A program made the translations under genes and the position numbers. A stretch of 51,869 nucleotides of DNA from IMG/VR virus record IMGVR_UViG_3300044961_000057, positions 1 to 51,869 of that record, one strand, 5' to 3'. Under the pieces are notes generated by a model. It did no database searches. It was given only the letters and a program-made list of their open reading frames with translations, and was not told where the DNA came from. How positions within the stretch are numbered: the stretch's first letter is position 1; every line of letters starts with the position of its first letter. Source of the DNA: a virus. Below are positions 7,799-15,101 of the stretch, one piece after another.

Positions 7799-8326
7799 TT
7801 ACTTCGAGAGCGAGCCGAACGCAACAAGCGCGACCGGGAACGGGGCGGCGTCGCCGACCTTCCCGGCCGCGTCGGCGAAGCGCATTCGACCTCGCCAGAA
7901 GATCACTTCACCGGGCTTCTCGCCGAGCCGCACGGGCTCAACGAAGTTGTGCCACCAAGACGTGTCACTTCGCACCGGCAAGAGCGCGATCACGCACGCA
8001 CCCTTGTCGGCCTCGAGCGCGGCTTTCTCAACCCAACGGTTGATCACACCGCGACCGAACGGCGGATTCATCCACGCGGCCCCGCCGAGATAGCGGCACC
8101 AAGCGGCCCAATCCTGAATCAAACCGTCGACCGCGCGGATCGTGTCGCCGAACGCGTTCGAAAGGTCGGCCCCTGGCGGCGCGAAATAGTTCGGCGCTTT
8201 CTGGCGGCCGGGCGTCGCGCACACGTCCAAGACGAGCGGGTATTGAGTCCGCACGAGCGCGATCACGTCGTCGGGCGTGCCCCATTCGATCGATGCGCTC
8301 GAGAAGTGAACGTCAAGGCGACTCAT
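7799..8326 (-). CDS. Dam-type phage DNA N6-adenine methyltransferase
   Basis: A 175-aa protein of the small phage adenine methyltransferase family. Visible motifs are EWGTPDDV (14-21), the SAM-region LDVCATPGRQKAPNYF (33-48) and catalytic WMNPPFGRG (NPPF at 87-90), followed by VIALLPVRSDTSWW (~111-124), also typical of the family. It probably methylates adenine in phage DNA to evade host restriction. GATC is frequent in this genome, but the target site cannot be read from the protein. It overlaps the MazG gene by 4 nt (ATGA). Confidence 0.85.
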   Translation of the reverse strand: MSRLDVHFSSASIEWGTPDDVIALVRTQYPLVLDVCATPGRQKAPNYFAPPGADLSNAFGDTIRAVDGLIQDWAAWCRYLGGAAWMNPPFGRGVINRWVEKAALEADKGACVIALLPVRSDTSWWHNFVEPVRLGEKPGEVIFWRGRMRFADAAGKVGDAAPFPVALVAFGSLSK

Positions 8327-8877
8327 TCGACGGGTGCCCCGTTCGCGTCGAACCCTTCGTCGGCGTAGTGGTTGCGAGCGGCGCTCGCATACTCTTCTTC
8401 GAGCGCTTCGACCGTCGGCGAACCGGCGTGAGGCTTCGGCCAGGTCTCGAGAGCGTATGAGCCCGCCTCGAGCCCGCCCGCTTCACGGTGCGCGAGACCC
8501 TCGAGCCCGGTTCGAACGCTGAAGATCGCCGTCGGCGCGGTCGGTGCCGGGTTCGGGATCTCGTCGCGCTTCGCCTTCGACGCTTCGACCGAGAAACCGG
8601 CCGGGTAACGCGCGCGCAACTTCGCGACGTTCGTTTGAGCGATCACGTCGAGAGAGATCCCGAGTTGATCGGCCAACGTGGCGATGTACCAAAGCACGTC
8701 GCCGAGTTCTTTCGTGACCTTCGACTTGTCGAGATCGTGCCCGTGGCCCTTGTGTTTCTTGATCAGGTCGGCGACCTCGCCCGCCTCACCGCACAAGCCG
8801 AGCGCGAAGATCGCGACCTTATCGCCTTCGTTGCTAGCCGTTCGGATCGCTTCGTTCTGATACGTATCGAAATCCAT
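8323..8877 (-). CDS. MazG-like nucleotide pyrophosphohydrolase
   Basis: A 184-aa protein. Residues ~20-95 match the MazG helical fold with metal-binding acidic residues in LCGEAGEVAD (E31, E34) and KELGDVLWY (E57, D60), plus KHGHDLDKSKVTKE between them. MazG-like enzymes hydrolyse NTPs or dNTPs, and phage versions may lower alarmone or modified-nucleotide levels. The C-terminal ~80 residues are low-complexity, Pro/Ala/Glu-rich, and probably disordered. ATG 8877 is preceded by AAAGG inside the polymerase 3' end, which supports this start over a longer frame. Confidence 0.85.
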   Translation of the reverse strand: MDFDTYQNEAIRTASNEGDKVAIFALGLCGEAGEVADLIKKHKGHGHDLDKSKVTKELGDVLWYIATLADQLGISLDVIAQTNVAKLRARYPAGFSVEASKAKRDEIPNPAPTAPTAIFSVRTGLEGLAHREAGGLEAGSYALETWPKPHAGSPTVEALEEEYASAARNHYADEGFDANGAPVE

Positions 8878-8879
8878 GT

Positions 8880-11150
8880 TCACTGACCTTTCTTCTTCGG
8901 TTCCCACGGGATCAATTTCCCGTTCGCGTCATACACCGGATCGGCCGCCTTGTACCAACGGCGCATGAGAGCGGGTTCGCAATTGATCGCCACGTCGGGA
9001 ACGAACTTGCGCATTCCGAGTTCAGGATCGCGCATGATCTCGGCGAGGCGCATCGCGGCGTCATGAGCCTGGCTCTCGGGCAAGAGAGCTAGAATTTCGT
9101 CGTGTGCGAACACGATCGGTTTCGACCCGTAGAGAGCCGAGCGCTTGTCGGTGTAGCACTCTCGAGACACGTTCCAAAGCGCGTGTTTCGCTCCCATCGC
9201 GGCGAGGTGTTGAAAGCAATGGTTCGCGGCTTGCGAGGCGTTGAGCTTTCCGCGAACGAATCCCGTGCCCGGTGAAAGGATCTGGCCCTCGCCCTCGTCA
9301 ATCCCAGGAATGGAAGAGATCCATTCGAAATAGTCGTTCATTTCGGGCCAGGTATCGAGCCACCCGGCTTTCAACTCGGCCGAGACCTCGGCGCATTGGT
9401 CGCACACGGGCGGAACCGGGCGCTTCTTCCACGTCGTGATCTTCACCGAGCCGCACGGGTGAACCTCGCGACCCATGAGCCGACACATTGACCCGTGATC
9501 GCCCCCGACCTTCGCGCGGCGTTGCGTGATCGCGAACTTCACCGGGCCCATGAGCCCGCCGAAGCCGAAGTTACCGGCCTTCGAGCCCTGGCGAATGAGC
9601 TTGTAGAACTCGGCCTTCGCGTCGACTTGCGCCTTGAATGCGGCATATTCGATCGAGGTCATGCGCGCGCCGAGGATCGAGTGAGCGTCTTTCCCGGCGT
9701 TGATCGCTTCGGCGATCCTCGAGTAACCGACGACCCAAAGCGCGACCTGGCCCAACGTCGCGAACTCAAGAGCGTTGTAGTCGACCGAAACGAGAACCCA
9801 ACCCTCGGGAGCAACGATGCACTCGCGAACCCCGCCCTCGGGTCGCTTCACGAGGCGATCGTTCGCGTCGTGAATGAACACGAACTTCGGCAACGTCTGA
9901 AGAATGCCCCACGAAGCGCGCGCCGTTTCGAGAATCACGTTCGGCGAAATGATCGCGGGCGCTCGAGCGGCGTTGCGCAAAAACGGAACGTAAGTGTCGA
10001 GAACCTTCGCGTCTCGCTCGGCGAGACCCTCTAACACCTCGTCGTGTGACTCGAGCAACGTGTCACGGTCGGCCTTGATCCCGTCGGCGGGCGTGCGCGG
10101 CACGGTGGGCGCAATCTCGAGCCCGGTCGCCGAGCACGTCTTGCACTGGATCAGGTTCTTCGTCTTCGCGCTCTTGACCTTGCCCGTGCCGTTGCAGTTC
10201 GAACACTTTGAGTTCGGGTCGGTGCCGTAGGCGATCGCAACGCGCGCCTTCACCGCGCTTCCGTTCTCTTTCCATTCGTCGCCCTCGAGCTTGAGCAAAT
10301 TCGCGGCGCGAAGTTGCCCCTCGGTGCGCTCGTGCTCGCGCACCATGTCGGCGGCGAGAGCTTCGACGGCGGCGGGATCCGCGCGAATGCCCCACACGGC
10401 GGCGAGTTGCATCGCGAACGCGGCGCGCGTTTGGTGCGTGAGGTGTGACCAACCAAGCGGCTCGGCCGATTGCGTGCGCGGGATCCAGCGGAAGATCGGG
10501 CCCTGGTTTTCGTAGTCGCCCGAGAGCGCTCGGCGGCGTTGCTCTTGCGCGACCTCTCGCGTGTTGTTCGCGTCGTCGATCGGGTACGTGCGCGCTTTCT
10601 CGGGCCACGCCGAGATCGGGAGCGCGGCAAGCTCACCGTAGCGCAACCGATATTCGTCATTTTCCTTCGCGTTGTTGCGACCGAGGATCAGGCGAACGCA
10701 TGTCTCGAGGCTATAGCGTTTCGTAACCTTTCCCCATGAGCCGTCATGCTTCATGACTCGAAGCGGCCCGCCCGTGTTCGGGTCTTTGTAGAGAATGCCC
10801 TTCGCGATCGCGTCGAGAGCGATCGAGTGTTGCACGTCATGCACAAGCCCGCGCTCGAGGTGCTCGAAGATCTCGGGCAAGAGATCGAGCCGAAACGCGC
10901 CGACGATCGCCAGGTCGAACGAAATGTTCGCGCCGTCGAGAATCTTTCGCTCTCGGAAGATCCGGCCGAAGGTCTCGAGCGCTTGATCGGCGGGCTCGAG
11001 CCAGGAACCGCCCGCGTCGGCGAACGATCCACACACGGGCGGCGGCGTGAGATTGCCCGGCGTGATCAAGAAGGTCTCGAGGTCGCCTGACACGGCGTCG
11101 CCCTCGAACTCGTCGGGCTCGGGTTCCACGTATCCGATCGGCTCAACCAT
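8880..11150 (-). CDS. Family A DNA polymerase with 3'-5' exonuclease and inserted zinc motifs
   Basis: A 756-aa replicative polymerase. The exonuclease part shows SGDLETFL (~20-27, Exo I) and GANISFDLAIVGA (~73-85, Exo II). The polymerase part shows motif A SVDYNALEFATLGQ (~455), motif B KAGNFGFGGLMG (~525) and motif C FAHDEI (~682). Two cysteine clusters are unusual. One is a DnaJ-like pair CSNCNGTG...CKTCSATG (~315-345); the other is C...C...CDQC at ~555-590, next to the fingers. ATG 11150 has GAGAGGG upstream. It lies upstream of MazG and downstream of a tRNA-Gln. Confidence 0.9.
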   Translation of the reverse strand: MVEPIGYVEPEPDEFEGDAVSGDLETFLITPGNLTPPPVCGSFADAGGSWLEPADQALETFGRIFRERKILDGANISFDLAIVGAFRLDLLPEIFEHLERGLVHDVQHSIALDAIAKGILYKDPNTGGPLRVMKHDGSWGKVTKRYSLETCVRLILGRNNAKENDEYRLRYGELAALPISAWPEKARTYPIDDANNTREVAQEQRRRALSGDYENQGPIFRWIPRTQSAEPLGWSHLTHQTRAAFAMQLAAVWGIRADPAAVEALAADMVREHERTEGQLRAANLLKLEGDEWKENGSAVKARVAIAYGTDPNSKCSNCNGTGKVKSAKTKNLIQCKTCSATGLEIAPTVPRTPADGIKADRDTLLESHDEVLEGLAERDAKVLDTYVPFLRNAARAPAIISPNVILETARASWGILQTLPKFVFIHDANDRLVKRPEGGVRECIVAPEGWVLVSVDYNALEFATLGQVALWVVGYSRIAEAINAGKDAHSILGARMTSIEYAAFKAQVDAKAEFYKLIRQGSKAGNFGFGGLMGPVKFAITQRRAKVGGDHGSMCRLMGREVHPCGSVKITTWKKRPVPPVCDQCAEVSAELKAGWLDTWPEMNDYFEWISSIPGIDEGEGQILSPGTGFVRGKLNASQAANHCFQHLAAMGAKHALWNVSRECYTDKRSALYGSKPIVFAHDEILALLPESQAHDAAMRLAEIMRDPELGMRKFVPDVAINCEPALMRRWYKAADPVYDANGKLIPWEPKKKGQ

Positions 11151-11178
11151 TGCGAAACCCTCTCATGAAAACGACGGC

Positions 11179-11199
11179 GGCCCGTTGTTCAGGCGGGCC
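11179..11199 (-). terminator. GC-rich stem-loop between tRNA and polymerase gene
   Basis: A 6-bp stem GGCCCG/CGGGCC with a 9-nt loop, followed on the minus transcript by a short U-rich run (CGUUUUC). It lies between the tRNA-Gln/structured RNA and the polymerase start. It could attenuate transcription or mark a processing site; the T-run is weak for a full terminator. Confidence 0.4.
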
Positions 11200-11202
11200 C
11201 TT

Positions 11203-11259
11203 ACCGAGCCTCTAGCATTCGTGCTTAGTCCGCACGCGCTTAGAGTGAACGTGCTCGGT
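11203..11259 (-). ncRNA. Long nested hairpin, candidate structured RNA
   Basis: The 57-nt minus-strand sequence folds into three stacked stems: ACCGAGC/GCTCGGT (7 bp, closing), CTCTA+GC/GC+TAGAG (7 bp with a one-base bulge) and CGTGC/GCACG (5 bp) with loop GGACTAA. It lies 8 nt downstream of the tRNA-Gln 3' end in the same transcript. It is not a tRNA: there is no T-arm and it is too short. Whether it is a small RNA, a processing signal or a tRNA relic is unknown. Confidence 0.45.
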
Positions 11260-11267
11260 GCCGTCTA

Positions 11268-11338
11268 CTGACCCGCTAGGATTCGAACCTAGATAGCGCG
11301 AGTCAAAGTCGCGCGTCCTACCGTTAGACGACGGGTCA
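11268..11338 (-). tRNA. tRNA-Gln (anticodon TTG)
   Basis: A 71-nt cloverleaf: acceptor TGACCCG/CGGGTCA, D-stem GTCT/GGAC, anticodon stem CGCGA/TCGCG with loop CTTTGAC (anticodon TTG), T-arm CTAGG-TTCGAAT-CCTAG and discriminator G. CCA is not encoded. It reads CAA. Gln is mostly CAA in phage genes such as the terminase, while a GC-rich host would favour CAG, so the tRNA fits phage codon use. It precedes the polymerase gene on the same strand. Confidence 0.93.
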
Positions 11339-11430
11339 AAAGCGAGGGTTTTTGCGCTGACCGAATCGGCTTGCCCTCGGGCGTAGCGGGGCGTTCCGAT
11401 CATGTTCTTTGCCCGATATTTTCGGGGCGC

Positions 11431-11449
11431 GCGGTTGACCCTCAACCGC
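11431..11449. promoter_or_regulatory. Perfect 8-3-8 inverted repeat, operator candidate
   Basis: GCGGTTGA-CCC-TCAACCGC is a perfect inverted repeat in the 199-bp gene-free stretch 11339-11537. On the minus strand it overlaps a weak -35-like TTGAGG that has AAATAT 18 bp downstream, which could be a promoter for the tRNA and polymerase genes. A short palindrome GCCAAATTGGC lies at 11504-11514. No coding frame is supported in this stretch. Confidence 0.4.
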
Positions 11450-11537
11450 TCTTTCGACCGCTGCTAGCAAGCGAGCGAAAGCTATGTGACGCGTTACTTA
11501 TTCGCCAAATTGGCTACTTGTTCACGCGCGTTCGCGT

Positions 11538-12086
11538 TCACTTCTTCGAGAGCAGCGCGCGAAGCTCGGCGATCTCTTCGGCCGTCGCGGCGTAGGGACG
11601 CCAGTTGTACCCGGTGAAGGGCTTGCCAGCGTTCGGCCCACCCTTGATCGGCTTGCGGAAGGTCGCCACGCGAACGGGGCGGCCCGTGTAGGGCTGATCG
11701 TTCCCGACGGCCTTCTTGATCTCGCCCGCGAACCACGTCGGATCCGCGTCGGCCTCGGCCTCGGCCTTCCCGAGAAGAGCGCAGAGAAGCGCCTTCGCGT
11801 TGCCCTGGCCGGTCTGCTTACCAATGTCGGTGATGAACACCGCATCGGAATTGACCGGGTTCGGCGTCGGCGCGGCCTCACCGGGCTTCAACATGTTCGC
11901 GTCGACCGACACGGCGGCCGCCTCGATCACGTAGAACTCGGCCTTGAACCAGACCTCGGAACCCTTCACGCTCGGCTCGATCAGGAGCTTGCGCACGGCG
12001 ACCGTGTATTCACCGTCGCGGATCACGTTACCGCCCGCGTTCGCCTTCGCCTTCACGATCTTGTCAACGTAGCTCGAAACGTCCAT
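11538..12086 (-). CDS. Replication-module protein, possible OB-fold/ssDNA-binding
   Basis: A 182-aa protein with alternating strand-like segments (GEYTVAVRKLLIEPSVKGSE, VWFKAEFYVIEA, DAVFITDIGKQTGQG, RPVRVATFRKPIKGG). It lies between polymerase and helicase genes, where phages often encode a single-stranded DNA-binding or recombination accessory protein. The strand pattern would suit an OB-fold, but no family is certain. ATG 12086 has AAAGAGGAAG upstream, a good ribosome site, and a hairpin at 12113-12133 separates it from the upstream gene. Confidence 0.6.
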   Translation of the reverse strand: MDVSSYVDKIVKAKANAGGNVIRDGEYTVAVRKLLIEPSVKGSEVWFKAEFYVIEAAAVSVDANMLKPGEAAPTPNPVNSDAVFITDIGKQTGQGNAKALLCALLGKAEAEADADPTWFAGEIKKAVGNDQPYTGRPVRVATFRKPIKGGPNAGKPFTGYNWRPYAATAEEIAELRALLSKK

Positions 12087-12112
12087 TTTGTTCTTCCTCT
12101 TTCGCGTTCGAA

Positions 12113-12133
12113 ACGACCGAGAAATTCGGTCGT
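12113..12133. terminator. Stem-loop in the early operon
   Basis: A perfect 8-bp stem ACGACCGA/TCGGTCGT with a 5-nt loop (GAAAT) lies between the small gene ending at 12138 and the gene starting at 12086. On the minus transcript only TTTCG follows, so it is probably a partial terminator or attenuator. On the plus strand GTTTTC follows. Confidence 0.45.
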
Positions 12134-12137
12134 GTTT

Positions 12138-12326
12138 TCAGGCTCGCGCCCGAAACTTGTTGCGCTCTCGCTCGGTGAGCTTGAGCGCTTGAATCAGATC
12201 CGCGCCCGTGTGCTCGTAGATCCGACAACGGGGCGAGTGCCACGAAGCGATCCAGCAACCGAGCCAGCGAAGCGCGTTGAGCATGTCGAGAGTAATAGTT
12301 AGTTTTCGATCGGGCGTCAAGCTCAA
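12138..12326 (-). CDS. Small hypothetical protein (TTG start)
   Basis: A 62-aa protein (LTPDRKLTITLDMLNALRWL near its start) with a helical, basic C-terminus. The first candidate codon, TTG 12326, overlaps the helicase stop as TTGA, matching the coupling used elsewhere in the operon. The ribosome site is weak, so expression probably depends on re-initiation after the helicase. No family is recognised. Confidence 0.55.
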   Translation of the reverse strand: MSLTPDRKLTITLDMLNALRWLGCWIASWHSPRCRIYEHTGADLIQALKLTERERNKFRARA

Positions 12327-14338
12327 TCGTCAAGATCCCACGTTTTCGAAGCGAAGTTCAGACGTTGCGGCGTGCTCGTCGTCGTCTCGGCGTAGCGGGC
12401 TTGAGCTTCGGCTTGAGCAATGTCGCTCACGAGTTCGGCGTGATAGCGGTAGAACTCGGCCGAAACCTCGTCGGCGGGTTGCCCTTCGCGGTGCGTGCGG
12501 CCGAGAAGTTGTTCAGTCGTCTTGCCGTTCGACGGCGGGTGAACAATCAGGTTTCGCGAGAAAGCATATTGAAGGTTCTTGCCTTCGCCGTGCGCCTTGA
12601 TCGACGCGAAGATCGAGCGGTCGCCTTTCTCGAGAATGATCGTCGCGCTCGCTTCTTTGCCCCCAGGGAAGAAACCGAAGTTGAGTTTTTGTTCGCGCGC
12701 GATTTGTCGGGCTCGAGTCATGAACTCGTCGTGTTCGAACCAAACGATTCCCGGTTGAGTCTTCGCCCATTCGATCGAATCACGCACGAGCCAATCAGAG
12801 ATCCAAACGGCCTCGGTCTCGGGTTGGACGGTCTTGTGAACGGCCTTCCACGCGAGCCAGTGTTGAGCGGCGAACACGGGAAGCGGCCCGTTGCGTGTTC
12901 CTGGCGGGAAGAACTTTCGTTCACCGTTCACGTCGGCGTGATAGCCCTCGAACCAACGAATCGCGGCGCGCGTCACGTTGCCCGGTGAATCGTAGTTTTC
13001 GCGCGGGTATTGAAGCTCGGCGCGGATCTCGGCGCGCCATGCCTTGCGCAGCTTGAGCCAGGTCTTGATCTGATCGACGGTCTCGCCTCGAGGGTAGCGC
13101 CAACGGTAGAAGAATCCCGACGCGACCTGACGCACGCAACGCGCGATCTCGAGCACCTCGATCAATTCTTCGCCGTCGGGTCGTTGCTTCAACTCACGAA
13201 CGAAGTTCACACACTTCGAGATCAGATTTGCTCTCGAGCCGTTCTCGAGCCACGTCACGAACTCGGGCGCGAGCTTCGGCACGCTCTCGGCGTCGACGGC
13301 GGCCGGAATCATGACACGGCGTTCCGAGAGCACGAGCGAGCACTTCAGCGGTGAGTCTTGCGTGACGATCACGCCATGAACCGAGGTGAACCGCCGTTGA
13401 AAGAGCAATCGCGCGCGCTCGGTGTCGTCGGCGTGCTTTCGGATCTCGTCGGTCGCGAACACCGAGAACGCCTCGAGCAACGAGCCAGGGTGTTTCAAAA
13501 ACGGTTGCGTCGAACTCACGGCGTCGAGAGCGGCGGCCCATTCGTCGGTCGTCGGCGGGTGAATCGGGAGCGGTGACCGCTCACGCATCGCGAGCGCGGC
13601 AAGGTGCGCGTAGTCTTTCAGGCTTCGCGTTGTGAGCGTGCCCGAGAGCGCGGCGAAACGGGTGTTCGGGAGCTTCGCGAACGCGCGAAGGAATCGAATC
13701 GTTCGCGCGGCACTCGGATCGCGCAAGTTGTGAGCTTCGTCGGCGATGATCAGATCCACATGAGGGATCCGCGACAAGAGATCGGAATTCTTGAGCGCAG
13801 AAAGCTCGTGATAGGTGACAACGTGAAGCGTCGGGCGGTTCTCGAAGAACTCGCGACCGAGGTTCGCGGCGAGGTTCGGCGTTCGAAAGTGTGCGGACCA
13901 TTGCGGATAGTCGCGCATGAGGAATTGCGGCTTGAGCGAGGGCGGGATCAGCAACACGGCCGTTCGCACGCCTGGGATCGCCATAGCGAGCAAAATATCA
14001 ATACCCGTCTTGCCGTCGCCAACACCGATCGAGGCGAGCAAGCCTCGAGCGTCGCTCGCTTCCTCGAGAGCCCACCCTTGCACGGGGCGCAGATCGGTAA
14101 TGCATCGGCCCCAACGAGCGACGCAATCACACGGCGTCGTGCGTTCGCGCCGAAGGTGTTTTGTCCAAAGCTCGGCGGCGAGAGGGTCGCGAACGTTGAG
14201 TTCGCGCGCCTCGAGCGCGGCGATCCGCGTGAGGTCTTCGCTCGGCCCGACGGGTTGCCCCTGGCGAAAGCGCGCAACGGGTCGACCGTCGCCTTTGGAC
14301 GCGGCGAGATCAAAAGCCAGATTCGGATCGAACTTCAC
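12323..14338 (-). CDS. SNF2-like superfamily 2 helicase
   Basis: A 671-aa protein with the superfamily 2 motifs in order: Walker A GVGDGKT (105-111), DEAH box IIADEAHN (D200-H203), SGT motif III (~235), and late motifs KAHGEGKNLQY (~605) and LLGRTHREGQ (~635, motif VI with the arginine finger). The layout is that of SNF2-type phage helicases, which remodel forks or protein-DNA complexes. Three cysteines at 70-79 (CDCVARWGRC) may bind a metal. GTG 14338 forms GTGA with the upstream zinc-finger gene. Length is normal for the family. Confidence 0.85.
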   Translation of the reverse strand: MKFDPNLAFDLAASKGDGRPVARFRQGQPVGPSEDLTRIAALEARELNVRDPLAAELWTKHLRRERTTPCDCVARWGRCITDLRPVQGWALEEASDARGLLASIGVGDGKTGIDILLAMAIPGVRTAVLLIPPSLKPQFLMRDYPQWSAHFRTPNLAANLGREFFENRPTLHVVTYHELSALKNSDLLSRIPHVDLIIADEAHNLRDPSAARTIRFLRAFAKLPNTRFAALSGTLTTRSLKDYAHLAALAMRERSPLPIHPPTTDEWAAALDAVSSTQPFLKHPGSLLEAFSVFATDEIRKHADDTERARLLFQRRFTSVHGVIVTQDSPLKCSLVLSERRVMIPAAVDAESVPKLAPEFVTWLENGSRANLISKCVNFVRELKQRPDGEELIEVLEIARCVRQVASGFFYRWRYPRGETVDQIKTWLKLRKAWRAEIRAELQYPRENYDSPGNVTRAAIRWFEGYHADVNGERKFFPPGTRNGPLPVFAAQHWLAWKAVHKTVQPETEAVWISDWLVRDSIEWAKTQPGIVWFEHDEFMTRARQIAREQKLNFGFFPGGKEASATIILEKGDRSIFASIKAHGEGKNLQYAFSRNLIVHPPSNGKTTEQLLGRTHREGQPADEVSAEFYRYHAELVSDIAQAEAQARYAETTTSTPQRLNFASKTWDLDD

Positions 14339-14580
14339 GAGCCCCTCTCGAGCTTCTCAAGGTCGAAGTGTTTCGACCAACCAACGAAACCGCACGATTC
14401 ACAACGATACTCGCGCGCTTGCGACGACATGCGCGCGTTTCGATTCGCGCGCACCTCACGCTTGCCCCCGGTGAGCTTGACGTGAAAACGCGAGCCCTCG
14501 GGCCAACGTGCGCCGCTTCGACGGCACCTCGAACAACGGAAGTTGATCGGGCACCCGGTGCCCGCGTTCGTTCCCGGCAT
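14335..14580 (-). CDS. Small zinc-finger protein, start abuts a tRNA
   Basis: An 81-aa basic protein with two CxxC knuckles (FRCSRCRR at ~14-21 and YRCESCGF at ~57-64), probably one zinc ribbon split by a basic loop. ATG 14580 is the very next base after the discriminator of the tRNA at 14581-14668. Processing of that tRNA would leave an mRNA beginning with AUG, so the gene may be translated leaderless. It overlaps the helicase gene by GTGA. DNA or RNA binding is inferred. Confidence 0.7.
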   Translation of the reverse strand: MPGTNAGTGCPINFRCSRCRRSGARWPEGSRFHVKLTGGKREVRANRNARMSSQAREYRCESCGFVGWSKHFDLEKLERGS

Positions 14581-14668
14581 TGTCGACGGAAGGGATTCGA
14601 ACCCTTCAAGCTCTCTCGAGCAACCGAGGGTGCGACCCTCGTGCGGTTTCCAGTTACGCCACGTCGAC
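14581..14668 (-). tRNA. Class II tRNA with anticodon CGC (unusual)
   Basis: An 88-nt cloverleaf: acceptor GTCGACG/CGTCGAC, D-stem GCG/CGC with A14, GG and A21-type bases in the loop, anticodon stem CGAGG/CCTCG with loop GTCGCAC (anticodon CGC, Ala GCG codons), long variable arm with stem GCTC/GAGC, and T-arm GAAGGG-TTCGAAT-CCCTTC. The long variable arm and discriminator A are Leu/Tyr-type features; G3:U70 for alanine is absent (C3:G70). Acceptor plus T-stem is 13 bp, not 12, and G32-C38 can pair. CCA is not encoded. Aminoacylation identity is uncertain. Confidence 0.75.
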
Positions 14669-14673
14669 GAAAA

Positions 14674-14698
14674 CCGCGCGGGCTCGCGACCCGCGCGG
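14674..14698 (-). terminator. Strong GC hairpin directly 5' of the class II tRNA
   Basis: A perfect 9-bp stem CCGCGCGGG/CCCGCGCGG with a 7-nt loop, followed on the minus transcript by GTTTTC that runs into the tRNA 5' end. It has intrinsic-terminator form and would end the transcript from the gene at 14704-14973. Alternatively it serves as a processing or pausing element ahead of the tRNA. Confidence 0.65.
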
Positions 14699-14703
14699 GT
14701 GCT

Positions 14704-14973
14704 TCACCGCGAAATGTAGCCTTCGGCCTCGAGCATGTCGAAGAGCGACATTCGCTCGAGCCGAGCGTTCGCACGCTTCGCGGCCTTCTCGGCGTGCTCG
14801 CGCATTTCGCGCTCGAGACGAACGCGCCCGTCTTCGCTCACGTTCGCCTGACCTCGGATCGTGAACGTGTACCACGGGGCGGGCTCATGAAACCGAGACG
14901 AGACCGGCGCGCCGTTGAGCCGAGCCCGCTTGCGCTTTTGGTAGCGCGTCGTGATCTTCGCGGCCTCGCTCAC
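14704..14973 (-). CDS. Small basic hypothetical protein
   Basis: An 89-aa protein. A basic N-terminus (ITTRYQKRKRARLNGAPVSS) precedes a strand (PWYTFTIRGQANV) and a long charged helix (RLEREMREHAEKAAKRANAR). GTG 14973 forms GTGA with the 43-aa gene upstream. No family is recognised. The terminator-like hairpin that follows makes it the last gene before the tRNA. Confidence 0.6.
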   Translation of the reverse strand: MSEAAKITTRYQKRKRARLNGAPVSSRFHEPAPWYTFTIRGQANVSEDGRVRLEREMREHAEKAAKRANARLERMSLFDMLEAEGYISR

Positions 14974-15101
14974 GGTGCGGCCCTCGCTTCGGCGTTGCGC
15001 TTCTCGCGGGCCTCACGGCGGGCCAGCGGGTGAAGGTGGCTCTTCGCACGCGCGCGCAACTTCTCGGCGTGAACTTGCCAGGGTTGCGGCTTCGTGTTCA
15101 C
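14970..15101 (-). CDS. 43-aa basic micro-protein
   Basis: A 43-codon frame fills the gap between two genes exactly, with GTGA overlaps at both ends (start GTG 15101; stop inside the next start at 14973). The product is basic and helical (begins MNTKPQPWQVHAEKLRARAK). The precise double overlap is the main evidence that it is real; no function can be given. Confidence 0.6.
   Translation of the reverse strand: MNTKPQPWQVHAEKLRARAKSHLHPLARREAREKRNAEARAAP

Noticed and set aside
11203-11259. A third tRNA gene
   Set aside because: It has a 7-bp closing stem but no T-arm, D-arm or anticodon loop, and is only 57 nt long.
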